Shown one piece after another: positions 1 through 12,107 of a stretch of DNA of 64,000 bases. Source of the stretch: Numida meleagris (taxonomy: Eukaryota > Chordata > Aves > Galliformes > Numididae). The DNA lies in assembly GCF_002078875.1 (NCBI RefSeq), contig NC_034415.1, forward strand, positions 22,530,331 to 22,594,330. The letters are read 5' to 3'. The first letter of the stretch is position 1; every line of letters begins with the position of its first letter. The notes under the pieces are model-generated. The model was given only the letters and a program-made list of their open reading frames with translations, did no database searches and was not told the DNA's origin. The position numbers and the translations under genes were made by a program.

Positions 1-3000
1 TTCAATGCAGATAGCCTTCCAGAACACATTGCGAAAAGCTGGCTATTTGTTCATGTTTCACACCTCCTTAATTACCCACCTGTGTTCCTTTTATTATCAG
101 AGCTTGAATAGGATCTCTCATAAAACGGAGGCCGAAAGGAAATTGCTGGTTTTCTTGGATTGCATCAGCAGTGTAAAATGGAATCACTTAATATTTGAAC
201 ACTGCCGCTTTCCTTTTCCTTTTTCTGTGTTCCTTCCATGCCACTGTGGATCCTTCCCACCCAACAGCTATGATGCGCTGAACAGCAGATGTCTGTAAAG
301 GAGAGGGAGCCATATTTTTCTTCTGTTGTATACCATGTTTCCAAGTCCAAAATCTAGATTTCAATATAACGAATTACGGAAAAATAGTGTCAGAACTCCT
401 CAGCAATGAGGAAAATGCTCATATATTCCAGTTAGGCTGCTCTGTGAGGAGTATTTGTACTAACTTTTTGTGATGATATTGCCCTTCTTCCCACCAGAAT
501 GGTGCTGACATTCCCATTTTTACCAGGAGCTGTAGGTCATAACTCTCACATTTCTTCTAAGTAGAAGAAAATACATGGTTTCTGTGTATGATGGAGGCAG
601 ACACAAAAGATACTAACACTTCAAAATAACTTTTAAAATATTTCTTAATCCATGCCTCTGCCAAAGAGAGTGCATCAGGAAGAGCAGCATGATCTCACCA
701 TCTCTGTCTATGACAGGGCAGCAACAGTTATCTCTAGGGCGTAGTAGCTGTTGATGAATCTGGCTCTGGTTATTAAATCAGGGTCAGCTTCAATGCCAAG
801 TAGCTTCTCTTGTGATGGCTTTTCCAGCAGTGAGTCTTTGAAGAAGTTTCCCCCAGAGGGACAGGAAATAAGAGATTTTTCTTGAAATAAAACAAACAAA
901 CAAAAAAAACCCCACACTTTGCCGGTACAGAGAAGAGGTGAGCTTGATACCTGTCTGTGGCAGCGACCATAAGGTTTTGCCTGCTTTGCTCTTTGTTCCT
1001 GTTCTTGCTCAGGCCGTTGTGTCCCATGGTGAATCAGGGACTGCAGAAGTGGAGATGGAAGGGGAGGACACAGCAATAATCCTTGCTGTACCTTCACTTG
1101 GGAGAAAACATTGTGTTCTTTGGGGTTCATGAAGCAGCTGGCCTGAGGTGAAAACCTGGTGGAGACAAGTTTGTTGTGTGAACAAGTGTGAGTAGGCCAT
1201 GATACAAGGTTACAGGGAGCAGCCAACATTAACCTCTCAACACGTTTTCAGAACTCCTGCTCCATCTTCACTGGCTTTGTCATTTTACTTTGCAAATATT
1301 GGCAACCTCAGAAACATATATGCTTCTTTCCCCAGTGAAGGAAAAAACAACAACACAGTGGCTTTGAGAAAACACTTGTGTAACAGAAATCCTTGTAATA
1401 CCACGCTTTGCTATTACTCTTGCTATTAGGTTGAGCCAATGCTCTTCCCTCTCAAATGAGGGCCCCCCAAAGCCACTTGAGGTGCAACCTAAGAGAAATA
1501 TGGCAACTGTTTCCCAGTGCAATGACATAAGCACCAAACTACATATGTATAAGTGGCAGCAAGTCCAAAAGACTGTACTTTTGGGTACAGGAGGAAAAGG
1601 CAAAAGTCAGAGCCCTGGCTTTGGCAGACTGCAAGGGCAAGGCTCTGGGAATGGAGGGTGGAGATAGGATTCTGGTTCTGTACACGTTTTGGCAGGTTTG
1701 TGTCATTTTATCCATTCAAGGTGAAGGAAGAAAATCAGAAAAGGGACATGCAGCAACAGGGAAGAACTGTTTTCTCTTTAAGACTCTTTCTGTGCTATTC
1801 TTCCTGTCCATTTTAACCTCCCACTTTCATGAAATAAAAATGATGGAAGCAGATAAGGAGTGAATTCAATTAAGGTTGATTCTTCCCCTTAAAGAAGAAT
1901 CCAGGAAGCTCTCTGCTGTCTTGTTTCTCTCTTTGAAGTGTCTTATCATCCTCCTCTCATTAAAGTATAATGGGCTAGCAGTGGGTGTGCTGGGATTTGA
2001 CACCCAGTGGGGAACTGCACCTAATCCTACACGATCACCTGATCCAGTTTGGCTTATTTTCACAAGTCACTGACCCCATCTTCACCATGCTAAGAGGGGG
2101 AGGACCAGAGAATTATTGTGAAGGACTTAGCCCTAATTGGCTGTCCTCTGCATAGGTGTCACAGGAGATGGCTCCAAGCATGGACACATAAACAAATGCA
2201 GGACTGCCTACAGATCCTTCATGAGGAGAGAAGAGGGGGTTTTATCAGGTGTCTGGGCCTGTTTGATCACACAGTTCTCTGGATGCTGTCTTTATCTTTC
2301 CAAGTCAGTGGATGGCATTGACTCACCAGTCACTTAGTGAAATGGGAGCAGCTTCTGGGGCATAGCAACAAACAAACAAGGAGGGGAGCCAGGAAGATGG
2401 AAGATATCTGCTCTCACACCATGGGCCTTATCTCTGTCACTTGGCTGCAAGCTCAGAAATGAGCTCAGTGGCTTTTAGGAATAAAAGGAACTTCATTAGG
2501 AGTTGCCTCCAGAAACATTCTTGTTTCCCAAACAGAGTGTCTCAAATGATATAGTCTGATTATTCTTCTATCTGAACAATGAGCAACACCTGAGAAAGGA
2601 TTCACCTTTGGTTTCAGCCTTCTCTTTCTTTACCCATAGAAAGACAACAGCAACCAAGGTTGTCGTACCGCGTACAGATACACTCTGTGCATATCTTCTC
2701 TGACATAGCACAAATAGCAATATCATATTGTTCACAGAGGGCAGTCCCATAAGTGTCTCCTGTAGACAGACACTCCTTCTCTTTACCTCTTATGTGGAGG
2801 ACAATGTGTTTCATAGCCTCATCTAGGAGAATAAATCTCAGATATTACACAGAAGATAACCTGCATGAACATCCTTACTTCACTGCTCCTGACCCACTGG
2901 CTGCCTTATTATATCATCCAGATGTTGTTCTGGTGGCTGCAAAAGGCTCACATGGGACTGGGACTGAGGTTCACTCAGCACAGCATCAGTTTTATGTTTA

Positions 3001-4496
3001 TGAAAACAGCAACAGGCAGAAGGTTTCCAAGAAGAGCAGAGTTGCGTGCATGCCTGTCTCATATGTGAGATAATCTACAATGATTTTGGCTTCTGACAGT
3101 GGCTATCTGCAGTTGCAGAGATCAAAGTCCATAGAGAAACTGTACCTCAATACGTAAGACTGACTGGTAAGTAACACCAACACCTCATGAAACTCAAAGG
3201 AAAATATTTGGATACTTTTGTTTTCATAAGACTTTTCCTTTCAAAATCAAATGAAGAGAACCAGAAGACAGGCCATGATGTATACTTCGTGCTGAATCGT
3301 TAGTCAAAAAATGAATTGAGAAAAAATTTTCAGCTGGTTCTAGCTAGCATGATTAAGGGGTACTGGCCTCTTTGGCCAGCTGTAAACAAGCTGCCTCTGG
3401 CTCCCGAGCAGGACTAACCTGCTATCTCGTGCAGCTCCATTAGCAGGGGACGGCTTTTCATAGCAATCAAGAGCAAGACATAAGCTCCTATCTTCTAAGA
3501 TATGGTGAGACATTGGGATGGCTCTTTCCCAGGAGCCTTTTGGCTCCATGTCTGGGTTTTACTGTCACTACTCACCTCATTGTCTGGAACACAACATCCC
3601 AAATTCCTCTTTTCCTATTTTTAATGAAAGCTGAGAGGAACTCAAATCCAGGCACAGTAAATTAGGCACAACAGCAGCCAGAACTCAGCTGGAAAACCAG
3701 ATTCAAACATAATTTCCAATTGTCAGGTCATCTCTGTGATTTTTATATCTTTTGGTGGTTTCAGGGAATTGCTTGCTACAGGAACACCTACTGCGTGGTG
3801 TTTCTTTGTTGTTCATTAATTGTGTTTTCTCCCTAACTAGATGACCAAAAGTTTCTAAATGGAAGACTGACTGCAAGGGACAAGGAAATTTCATTAAAAG
3901 CTTCTATGATGTAACCATTTATGACAAAGTGTTCAAAGCTTTCAGGAATATGATTTTTTGTACAAATGCCGGTGATTTCCCAGTACCTTCAGGATGAATA
4001 AGAAGATGAATAATAGGGAACTGAAATCAGCAAGGAAGTAAATCTGTTTCTGACTCAAAACAGTCATTTTTTTAAATTGACTTCTGGTACAGCTACAGAG
4101 AAAACTTTGCTCTGCTTGGTTTTCTTTTGAGCCCTACAGAGGTTTCAAAGTAAGAGTGTAGGTTCAGTTCTGGGTTTGTAAAGAAATAATAATTTGAATC
4201 AGTTTTCAGTTTGGGTTTGGGCTCCATTCAATGCTGTCAAGTGCATTCATACAGTGATTAAAGCTGTTCCAACAGCTCTGGCCACGAGGAAGCTAAGACA
4301 AACCCAGAGGACATGCAGATCTGGACAAGTACTCCTGGTATTTGTTATTTTTTTTCTGCTAACTGAATGTTCGCACAGACCAAATCCCCATTGTCTTAGG
4401 CAGAGCAAGAAGCAGGCAGAATTTACCCTGGCGTGAAAAAATCTTCCGTTCTATAGACACAAAGCTGGTACAAGAGGAGAAAAAAGAAGCAGTATC
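1..4496. other. Non-coding sequence, no gene recognised
   Basis: Unique AT-leaning sequence with no recognisable transposon, RNA gene or exon. It contains the longest open frame of the window, 173 codons on the minus strand at 708-1229. That frame resembles no family I know, overlaps open frames in other phases, and has the Cys/Ser/Leu-rich make-up of translated non-coding DNA. Intergenic or intronic DNA is the best reading. Confidence 0.7.
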
Positions 4497-4640
4497 TTCT
4501 TTCACAGATTAGGAACGGAGGTACAGAGAGGTGAAGTGACTTTGCAGAGACAGCACAGGAAGGCTGTAGCAGAGCTGGGAGGTGCACCCAAGCACCGCGA
4601 GCCCCCCTCTGTAACCACAGGCTGTCTGTCCTTCCTGCCT
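4497..4640 (+). repeat. MIR-like (CORE-SINE family) relic, 3' part
   Basis: The stretch reads as a decayed copy of the 3' half of a MIR or amniote CORE-SINE in plus orientation. The landmarks appear in the family's order: TTCACAGATTAGGAAC, then GGTACAGAGAGGTGAAGTGACTT, then a degenerate form of the GCCCAAGGTCACACAG box (gcagagacagcacagg), then AGCAGAGCTGGGA, and finally CTCTGTAACCACAGGCT near the end. MIRs are tRNA-derived, non-autonomous elements that were active in early amniotes. The family assignment is by eye, from remembered consensus. The copy is strongly diverged, as expected for its age, and has no neighbouring LINE 3' end that could explain it otherwise. Confidence 0.62.
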
Positions 4641-6999
4641 CCCCACCCAGCTTATATGGCATCTGGTCAGATCTCCATAAAATAAGAGCCCAGTGACCCA
4701 CATGGCTGGGGGGAAAATGGGGAGAAAGAAAGCCCGTTTATTTTTCTTTCTGCTACTTTATCTCACTTCAATGGGAGCAGTTGAAAATGTCAAGAATAAA
4801 TGAAAACAACTGTTGGGCATTGATCCAAGTGGTTAACAAAGAACCCCGAACTCTTTTAAGTCCTAAAACTAAAAGGTGCTGGCATAAAAAGAATAGCATT
4901 TTTCTTCACAGAAATCATTTGTTGAACTCTCTAGTTCTGAATAGGACTTCTTGCTTTCTCTCTGTTCACTTCCACACTTTTAAAACAAACCATCCAGTAA
5001 AAATACAATTTAAAAGTTATGTGCTATATTAGATGTTTCCTGACAAGTACAACGTTGTCATCCATGTGACGTCATTCTGAGGTCCTGCTATAAATGATGG
5101 TCATTAGAAACCCAGTCTGAGGGTTTCCCTCCCAAAATCATGTTCCTCTGGAGTTAAGGTCAAGTGCCAAGGCAGGTATCTATTTTCATCTTTGGTTGGA
5201 CAGAGGATTTCCCACTCTTTGTGAATGTGTCCAAAAGCACCTGCCTGTCCCAACAGGTTGAAATGCAGTACCAGAGTGGGGAGGTGAGTGGCTTTGGTCT
5301 GAAGCTTTCCCCAGCTAGTGTGGTGAAAATGATTTGGAAAATTAAATAAGAAGCCGAGGTAAAAGGTTTGACTTGTAAAGGAAATCACCTATGCAGTAAA
5401 GCAGAACAGACAACCAGAATACATTTCGTTACTCAGTAAAGAGTCTGGCCTGTGTAGCTTGGGCTGTGGAAGAGGCTGCTTGGTGAGAGGGGCTGTGCTT
5501 TCTTTTGTATTGGAAGCATTTGGTGCCAGGGTAGAAATGTGCAAGGAAAATATGGCCCTGGGGCTTTGATGCCTGCAGTGATTGAATGAATTCTGTCTTC
5601 ATCTTGGAGAGGCTGAAGTTGTGTTTATGCCCTTCACCTACTCTGTGGTTAGTACAGGTGGGGCAGGAACATATCTGTAATATTAGGGTGAGCCAGATTC
5701 TCTCGTTATAAAACTCTGTTTTCATCTGTTTATAATGTAGTTGAAATTTAGGTTGAAATCTAACAACCTGGCCAGAATTTATGTTATTGCTTTAAAAGAA
5801 AAATGAAATTTCACAGAGGAGAAAATACATTATTCTGCTCATGTAAACAACACAGATATTCATTTCAAAAAATTTGAAAAGCATAAATTTGGGGGTAGTT
5901 GTTTGAAACTGACACTGTATAGCCTTTAAATACCTCTGCCATCTCCTCCCTCCCTCAAGCTTCCCTCTTCTAGTTATAACATAGTGAAACAAATAGCTAA
6001 TTTGACAATCCCGATTTGTGGAGATGCCAATGTCAGAAAGTGGTGAGAAAAGTGCAGTTGAAACCCAGTCTGCCATTCTGGGAAAGGCAGAACGTGCTAT
6101 CATGTTGTGACCTAGCTCAATCAGTTTCTCAGAAGACGTTATTTAGATGAGGACTGGCTTTGCAAAGCTAGGCTTCATGGAATTCCTAAACTTTCACACT
6201 TTCACCTGTGGTGAAGGTAGTCTGAGCAATAGGCAGTATGTCAGAATGCACTGTCAGCTGAAAACTCAAATCACAAGTCGCTTGTATTCCTTAGACTTGA
6301 GAGAAATATAAAACAGCAGTGACACCAGTCAAACCGACTGCTCACCAGCAAGCTGTGAAAATAAACCCATTATCAACATCATTTATGAAACACTTGGATT
6401 CCTTTGTGATAAATGACATAGAAGAGGCCACAAGGAAATGGGCAATTCCAATTTTGCTCTAAAGTTTGAGTAGTGTGCTGAAAAGAGATGACCTGGGACC
6501 GTGTGTTGATAGTAGACGTTAAAGTAAAATATTCAGCATCTGCTTATTAAACTAGCACTCCTTGAAGGCTGTTAAATGAGGTAAGGATGCTACCAAAACC
6601 AGAACGTCGTGAAAACAAATAAACAAGGTCATCTTTCAGCCCTAGCAATTCAGTAACTGCAAGAATACCCTTCCTCCAAGTTTCTGGGCTGGAAGGTGTC
6701 TAAGCAGAGAATATCCAGTGACATCAGAAAATGAAGAAAGTGAAGAAACAGGCCAAAATGAGGATTTATATGACAATAACATCAGGGTAGTAAACAGCAC
6801 CCATTGAGTGACATCTCTCCATGCTCTATTCTGTGTTCAGACCTAAAAAATATCACCCATTCCTGGGGCTGGGTGGTTCTTTTCACACTGTTGTGTAAAA
6901 GGAAGAGAAAAAATAAGAAGCAAAATCAAACGGCCTGATTTCCCCTTCTGATTTCTACTTCTGATTCTAAGACAGAAGAAAATGCACCAAAATTAACTG
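4641..6999. other. Non-coding sequence, nothing recognised
   Basis: No transposon, RNA gene or credible exon was seen. Open frames stay at or below 103 codons and occur on both strands. A few ATTTAAAT-like and CAAATTA-like patches occur but make no interpretable site. Confidence 0.65.
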
Positions 7000-8040
7000 A
7001 AATCAGAAAAGCAGTGAGCAAGATCAGAATTAGTCTCTAATCATTTATTTAGAATTCCCCAAGGATGACAGAAGGGAAAAGCTGGGGACATGCTGAAACA
7101 TTGCCCCAGGCACATTCAGCAGTTATTAAAAAGAATTCACTTCCATGCAAATTGTATTTCATCAGCAAATTAAGAAGGTATTTATCCTCTGCTTTAATTA
7201 ATATCTTGTATCTTCCTTCCGAAATACTTAATCACTGAATGAAATCATCGTAGAAATATTGCCCTGAAGTTAGCATAGGCATTTTATATCTCAGCAAAAT
7301 TCACGTGTGTGTGTGTGTGAGAGTATATTTTAATAGCAGTAATTATAAACTACTCTGCCAACTTATAGGGCTGCTTTGCATTTCTGGCTTCCTGCCAGGC
7401 TTTTTTTTCCCAGAGTCTGATGAATAGCAACTGTTGTGTACGCTAGATCTGTGCTCCATTTAAGCAATATCCCCAAAGAAATTGGTCTTCCTAACCGTTA
7501 AGCACAACTTTGTTAGGCAGTGCCTGGGGCAATTGACAAAACCCATTTGTTAACTAAAAACTGTAACCAGTGGTTTGTCTATCGGCAGTGAATACTTGCA
7601 GTAAGGCCACATTATAATAGATGGAAAATCGGTTATTTCCTGAGCATCAACAACCAATTTTCCACCAGTTAGGCTGGAGATGTATATCCCTGAGGTATGG
7701 AGAAAACAGAATTAACTGGTATCAGCTTAAGCATGGGAAACTAGCAAAACACACGGTGGACTTTCTAAACAAACTAAATCAGCCAAGCTGGAATATTGCT
7801 ATTGACACTTGCAATTTATCTTGCTATACCATTAGATTTTAACTGAAGTGCAAGAAATTTCCTGAGAGAAGGTCCAATCTCCCTCATTTAGAATATTTCA
7901 CGGTCACCTAAGAGAGGTGTTACAATTCAACTAGAAGTTACAGGCTTGGCGTAGGTGTGACCAAAATCTTTGCCACAGAAGAGACGGCTCTCAGGATAAC
8001 AGTCCAGTTTGGGTTTAAAATTTAATCCATGAATTTATGA
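7000..8040. other. Candidate conserved non-coding block (texture only)
   Basis: This stretch has the texture often seen in vertebrate conserved non-coding elements: AT-rich but not low-complexity, few CpGs, and homeodomain-type cores (TTAATTA at 7196-7202, AATTA elsewhere) mixed with CAATTG and AACAAT boxes. It holds a 73-codon open frame at 7621-7842 with no similarity I recognise. A (GT)7 microsatellite interrupts it at 7305-7318. No transposon is visible. Conservation cannot be measured here, so the label is inference. Confidence 0.25.
7305..7318. repeat. (GT)7 microsatellite
   Basis: Seven uninterrupted GT dinucleotides are followed by GAGAG. It is a short simple repeat with no further structure. 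Confidence 0.95.
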
Positions 8041-11000
8041 GATAAAACCTCACTTCCTTAAATAACCCTTAGTCTTTCTATTGAATCAATAGGCAATGTT
8101 CAGTCCAGTGGAGCACCACTCACGTAAACTCTGTATTCCCATTTGCTTTGGAGACATTCCTCACGGAGAATACTTGATTCAGTGCGGCTAATCCGTTAAT
8201 GTAAATAAAAACAAACACCAGCAGGATGTAGCTTATCAGTTATTTTTGAAATATTCTTATCTCTTGTAGAGTTTCTCACTGGGAAATTATGTGCAGGCTT
8301 CTCGCCCCATCTCTTTCTTGCAAATATATGCCTGGAATGCCCTGCAATTGGCAAACTGCAAACCAATCGTCGTACGTGTAATTGGAATAATTCACTCACT
8401 TGAGTGGTCTTGGGCATTTGAAGTTTCCTGTTTGATTCAAGAGCTGGAAAATTAGGTCCCAGATGCAAGCGATTACACATGTCATCAGCCAAAGGCACAG
8501 AGAGGTTGCAGGATGCTGATTTCCAACCTTTAAGCGTGTGTGGGGAAAATCTTACTGCCTTAACAATTATCTTCTTTATTTCTGTTCTTAACATGATAAA
8601 TTATTAGAGCATTTTGAAGTCAACCCTTTGTTAAAGAGCATAACAAATCCCAAAGTGAAAGAGGGATGCCGTTGGACTGACTGGCCCGTGGAGCTTGCAG
8701 TTATAAAGAGAATGATTTCAATGTCTTGTGACATTTCTCAGTGAGAAGATAGATTAGTAGGCAGGCATGTGCTGGAGCTGTAAGTTACAACTTATCTATG
8801 GAAGTCTTAGCTTTATGCCTTCGCATGCCTAAGAAGTCATTTTAAAGGCAGCGTTAACCTTTACGAGTCCCTGGGGATCCTTGCAGAAATCTGTAGCTGC
8901 AGAGACAGCCCCTGCTCTTTAATGAAGGCCTGGGAGTTCAGGCAGGACAGGAGGAGCCACAACACAATTTCTGTTCCTGAGGGTGTCACTGACTCTGGCC
9001 GTGTTACTAAAGCTCACCAGGCTCCAGCTTTCCTAATAAAATTGGCATGGCAAGATCTGGAGACCTTTAATGTTTTGTGAAGACTTAGAGAAAATGACTT
9101 CCTTGGGAGACACAAAGAGGTGTTTTGGATCAGAGCTGAGTTACGGAACTCCCTGCATCCACACCTTTGTCTTCCCCCTAGGCTTGCTTCTGAAAAAGGG
9201 CACCACAAGGGCCTCAAAGTCCTGCTGGAGCTGGTGTGAAGCCTGATATGAGAAAACTTAGAGTCCCCTTCTCTAATCTGTCCTTGTCCCTGCCTTCTGC
9301 TTCTTCTACCTCCCCTCCTGAGCCCAATCCATGCTGTCCTCTGTGCAATGAGTCCCAGGTTTTTTATACTGACCAAACACTTAAGAAACCCAGGCCTCTA
9401 ATCATTTGCATATTAATATTATTTCCAATCAATATGATAACGTCCCCTTTAATTCCTGCATTTAGGACTAGTTTTTATTACACGACAGCAGTTTGAACAT
9501 CCAGAAGGTCAACTCCTTAGGCAGATGGGAACTATCCCGAGATTTTTATCTTCTAAACTTAGGAAAATAATAATAAGACCAAATATGAGAATGCTTAGGG
9601 TTAGTTCTGGGGACAGATATATTGACAGATCACCAAGATAAGCCCATCACCCCTCAGTCCTGGAACAATAGAGTGCTTTAGACATTTCTTTAGACATTTT
9701 AAAGGTTTTCTTGATTTGTTTAGGAGTCATTTCAGATTTGTTTCAGTTCTGATATTATCTCATCATCACCCAATCAGTCCCCTCATTAAGCAGTGCTGGG
9801 AATTTAAGTAGGAATTTAGGATGTGATAGACCACAATTGTTTTGCTTTTTCTTATATATTAACAAAAATAACATGGCAGTACGGAGGATGAAAAGATATG
9901 GATGTTCTGCCATGTCATTAGAAGGTCTGAAGTGGAATATACGTGTGTATACACAGCATATCTGCAAACCAGGCTGTGATTTACTGCTAGGCTTAGAAAT
10001 GCTTTAAAGACTTTTAAGCACAGGAAGAAATATGCTGTTAGTAAAGCTTCTGTGTTATCAGCCCAGCTAAATAATGATGTGCAATGTGTCATGTGTAAAT
10101 AATATATTAATACTTGGATAAATATTTTCCTAATGTCTGTTTGGTTGATATCTCCTTGGCACATAACCCATGGATAGTAAATAACACTCACATTTCTGTT
10201 TACTTAGGGTCTATTTTCTCTCAAGTCTTTTACATTGGCAATCGTTTGGGGGGCTAGAGGGGAGGAAAAGGGAGAGGGAACTGGAGCCCTATAAAATGTT
10301 TGTTTTCTTTACAGATTTTATGAGAAATAAACTGTTTGTTTTAGTGTTTCACTGCCATGGAAATGCTAGATGATTCTGTGTGACTGTCAAAGCATTTAAT
10401 GTGTAGCCAAGCAGTAGCATTATGAAGAGCAGGAGGGGAAAGAAAATGAGAAACTGTAGAAACACAATGAAAAAACAAATGAGTCCGCTTTACCTTCGGG
10501 CTTCTAACACGTTATTTTTCCTTCTTGTGGGCATGACTTAACATTGGTTACTTCCTTCAGCTTCAATCTGCATTCATTTTAATCATCTGTTTTGACAACC
10601 TCATCCCCCTCAGGCTCATCGCTAATTGAATTTGTCATATAATCCTCACCTCCCTTGAAATTGTTTGTATGGGAGGGAGGCTGGGAGACAGCTGGACCCA
10701 GGTTGGTTTCTGTAGTATTACCTCCAGAAATCTGCCTGTTCCAGCCCTCCTCTTGCAGCTGAACGGTTGACATTTGTTCTGATTCCCTACAAATGCGTCT
10801 GCCATGCTACCAGGCTTCATCAAGGACCTTCACACAGGACTTGGTGGACTTCCAGTTCAGGTCACTACCAGCTCCTGTTTTTTCCTCTGTTGTCTTCCAT
10901 ATCACAGGGTAGGCGTGCTCTCAAAGAGCTATCTATATTGAGAATTAATTTCTCCTTGCAATCCCCAAAACACAACTTTTCAGCTGTTTTGTCCTTTCTG

Positions 11001-12094
11001 AACACCTGTATATTGAGGGATGTCATTAGAATACATGTAGTGTGCAAGCAAGGATGCAGACCTTAAATTCAGTAGCATCACAGACCTCATGCCATCAGTG
11101 TGCAGAATTTGACACATGATCTTCTGTGAAGCACCAGCTGCTATTTGTGATAGTGATCAAGATGAAGTATGATATTTCTTAATTTTTTCCTCACTCCCAA
11201 TGTCCTCAAGCCTGTTAGCCTCAAATAATGTGCTTTTATTCTTAAAGAAAGGAAAGTAACATTTTATAAAATAAAGGCAGACAAAAATGCATCTAACCTG
11301 AAGGCAAATTCTCATGCATGTACACGTTCTCTGTATATAAGAGCTTGCTACCTTTTCCACTATAATTCCACAATAACAAGATGAAATGCTTTTTGTACTT
11401 AATATAAGGTTTGCTTACTTTTTAATATTTTTATTGCTGAATTCATCTGAGCGGTTCCATCTTGGTACCTCCAGTTGATAGTGTTAGACTTTGGAGGGGA
11501 TTAACGTAAGAACACTCATCTTGTTCCTTGGCATAAGTGGAGCCATCATGCTGTCTTCATCTACTCAAAAGTGTTGTGTCAACATGTCCCTGCAACAAGA
11601 GTGTTTGTGGTGTCTAGATAACACGTGTCACGTATTTGACACATCACCATGTAATCTCATCTAGCCAAACACTAAAGATAAACACTGTCATGGAAGCACA
11701 CATGTGCTTTAGACAAGGTCTGTGATCAACTCAAATTTACAACTTTTATGTCTGACTGCAGCATAAACAAAAATATTGCAAACTTACAATACCTACATTT
11801 TAAAGATAACCTGCAGGGAAACTTGCATTATAAAGTTAGAAGCATTAACACTTCGGAAGTCGGAACATTTGCCATCAGAATCCACAGAATTTCCTACTGA
11901 GTGCCTAAGTAGAAAATAGATACTTTTAATTAGATTCTAGTAAAGGAATCTGTTTTTCTTTCTAGAGACAGACACCTTCTGAAATGTATGTCTAAAAATC
12001 ATAAAAATCATTTTATTCCATTGTTTTATATGGGGTGTTTGCTCTGAGCAGCCAACCTTCCATCCCACTTGGTGGCCCCACTCCCTAGTGCGCG
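8041..12094. other. Non-coding sequence, no gene recognised
   Basis: The block has no transposon, RNA gene or exon that I can support. The largest open frames are 132 codons (8196-8594, minus) and 120 codons (9014-9376, minus), both without recognisable motifs. The block ends at the assembly gap. Confidence 0.65.
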
Positions 12095-12099
12095 NNNNN
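12095..12099. other. Assembly gap (5 N) beside a poly-C run
   Basis: Five N bases follow CGCG and precede a run of eight C (12100-12107). The gap is probably a placeholder of arbitrary length where reads failed at a GC-rich homopolymer, so the true missing length is unknown. Confidence 0.97.
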
Positions 12100-12107
12100 C
12101 CCCCCCC

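Noticed and set aside
708..1229. 173-codon minus-strand open frame, the longest in the window
   Set aside because: No recognisable domain or family, composition like translated non-coding DNA, overlapping frames in other phases, and no exon context. Chance is sufficient in 64 kb.
1428..1492. TTAGGTTG and CAACCTAA as possible terminal inverted repeats of a small DNA transposon
   Set aside because: Arms are only 8 bp, there is no clear TA target duplication, and no interior similarity is recognised.
8196..8594. 132-codon minus-strand frame
   Set aside because: No motif or similarity recognised; typical of stop-poor chance in a long window.
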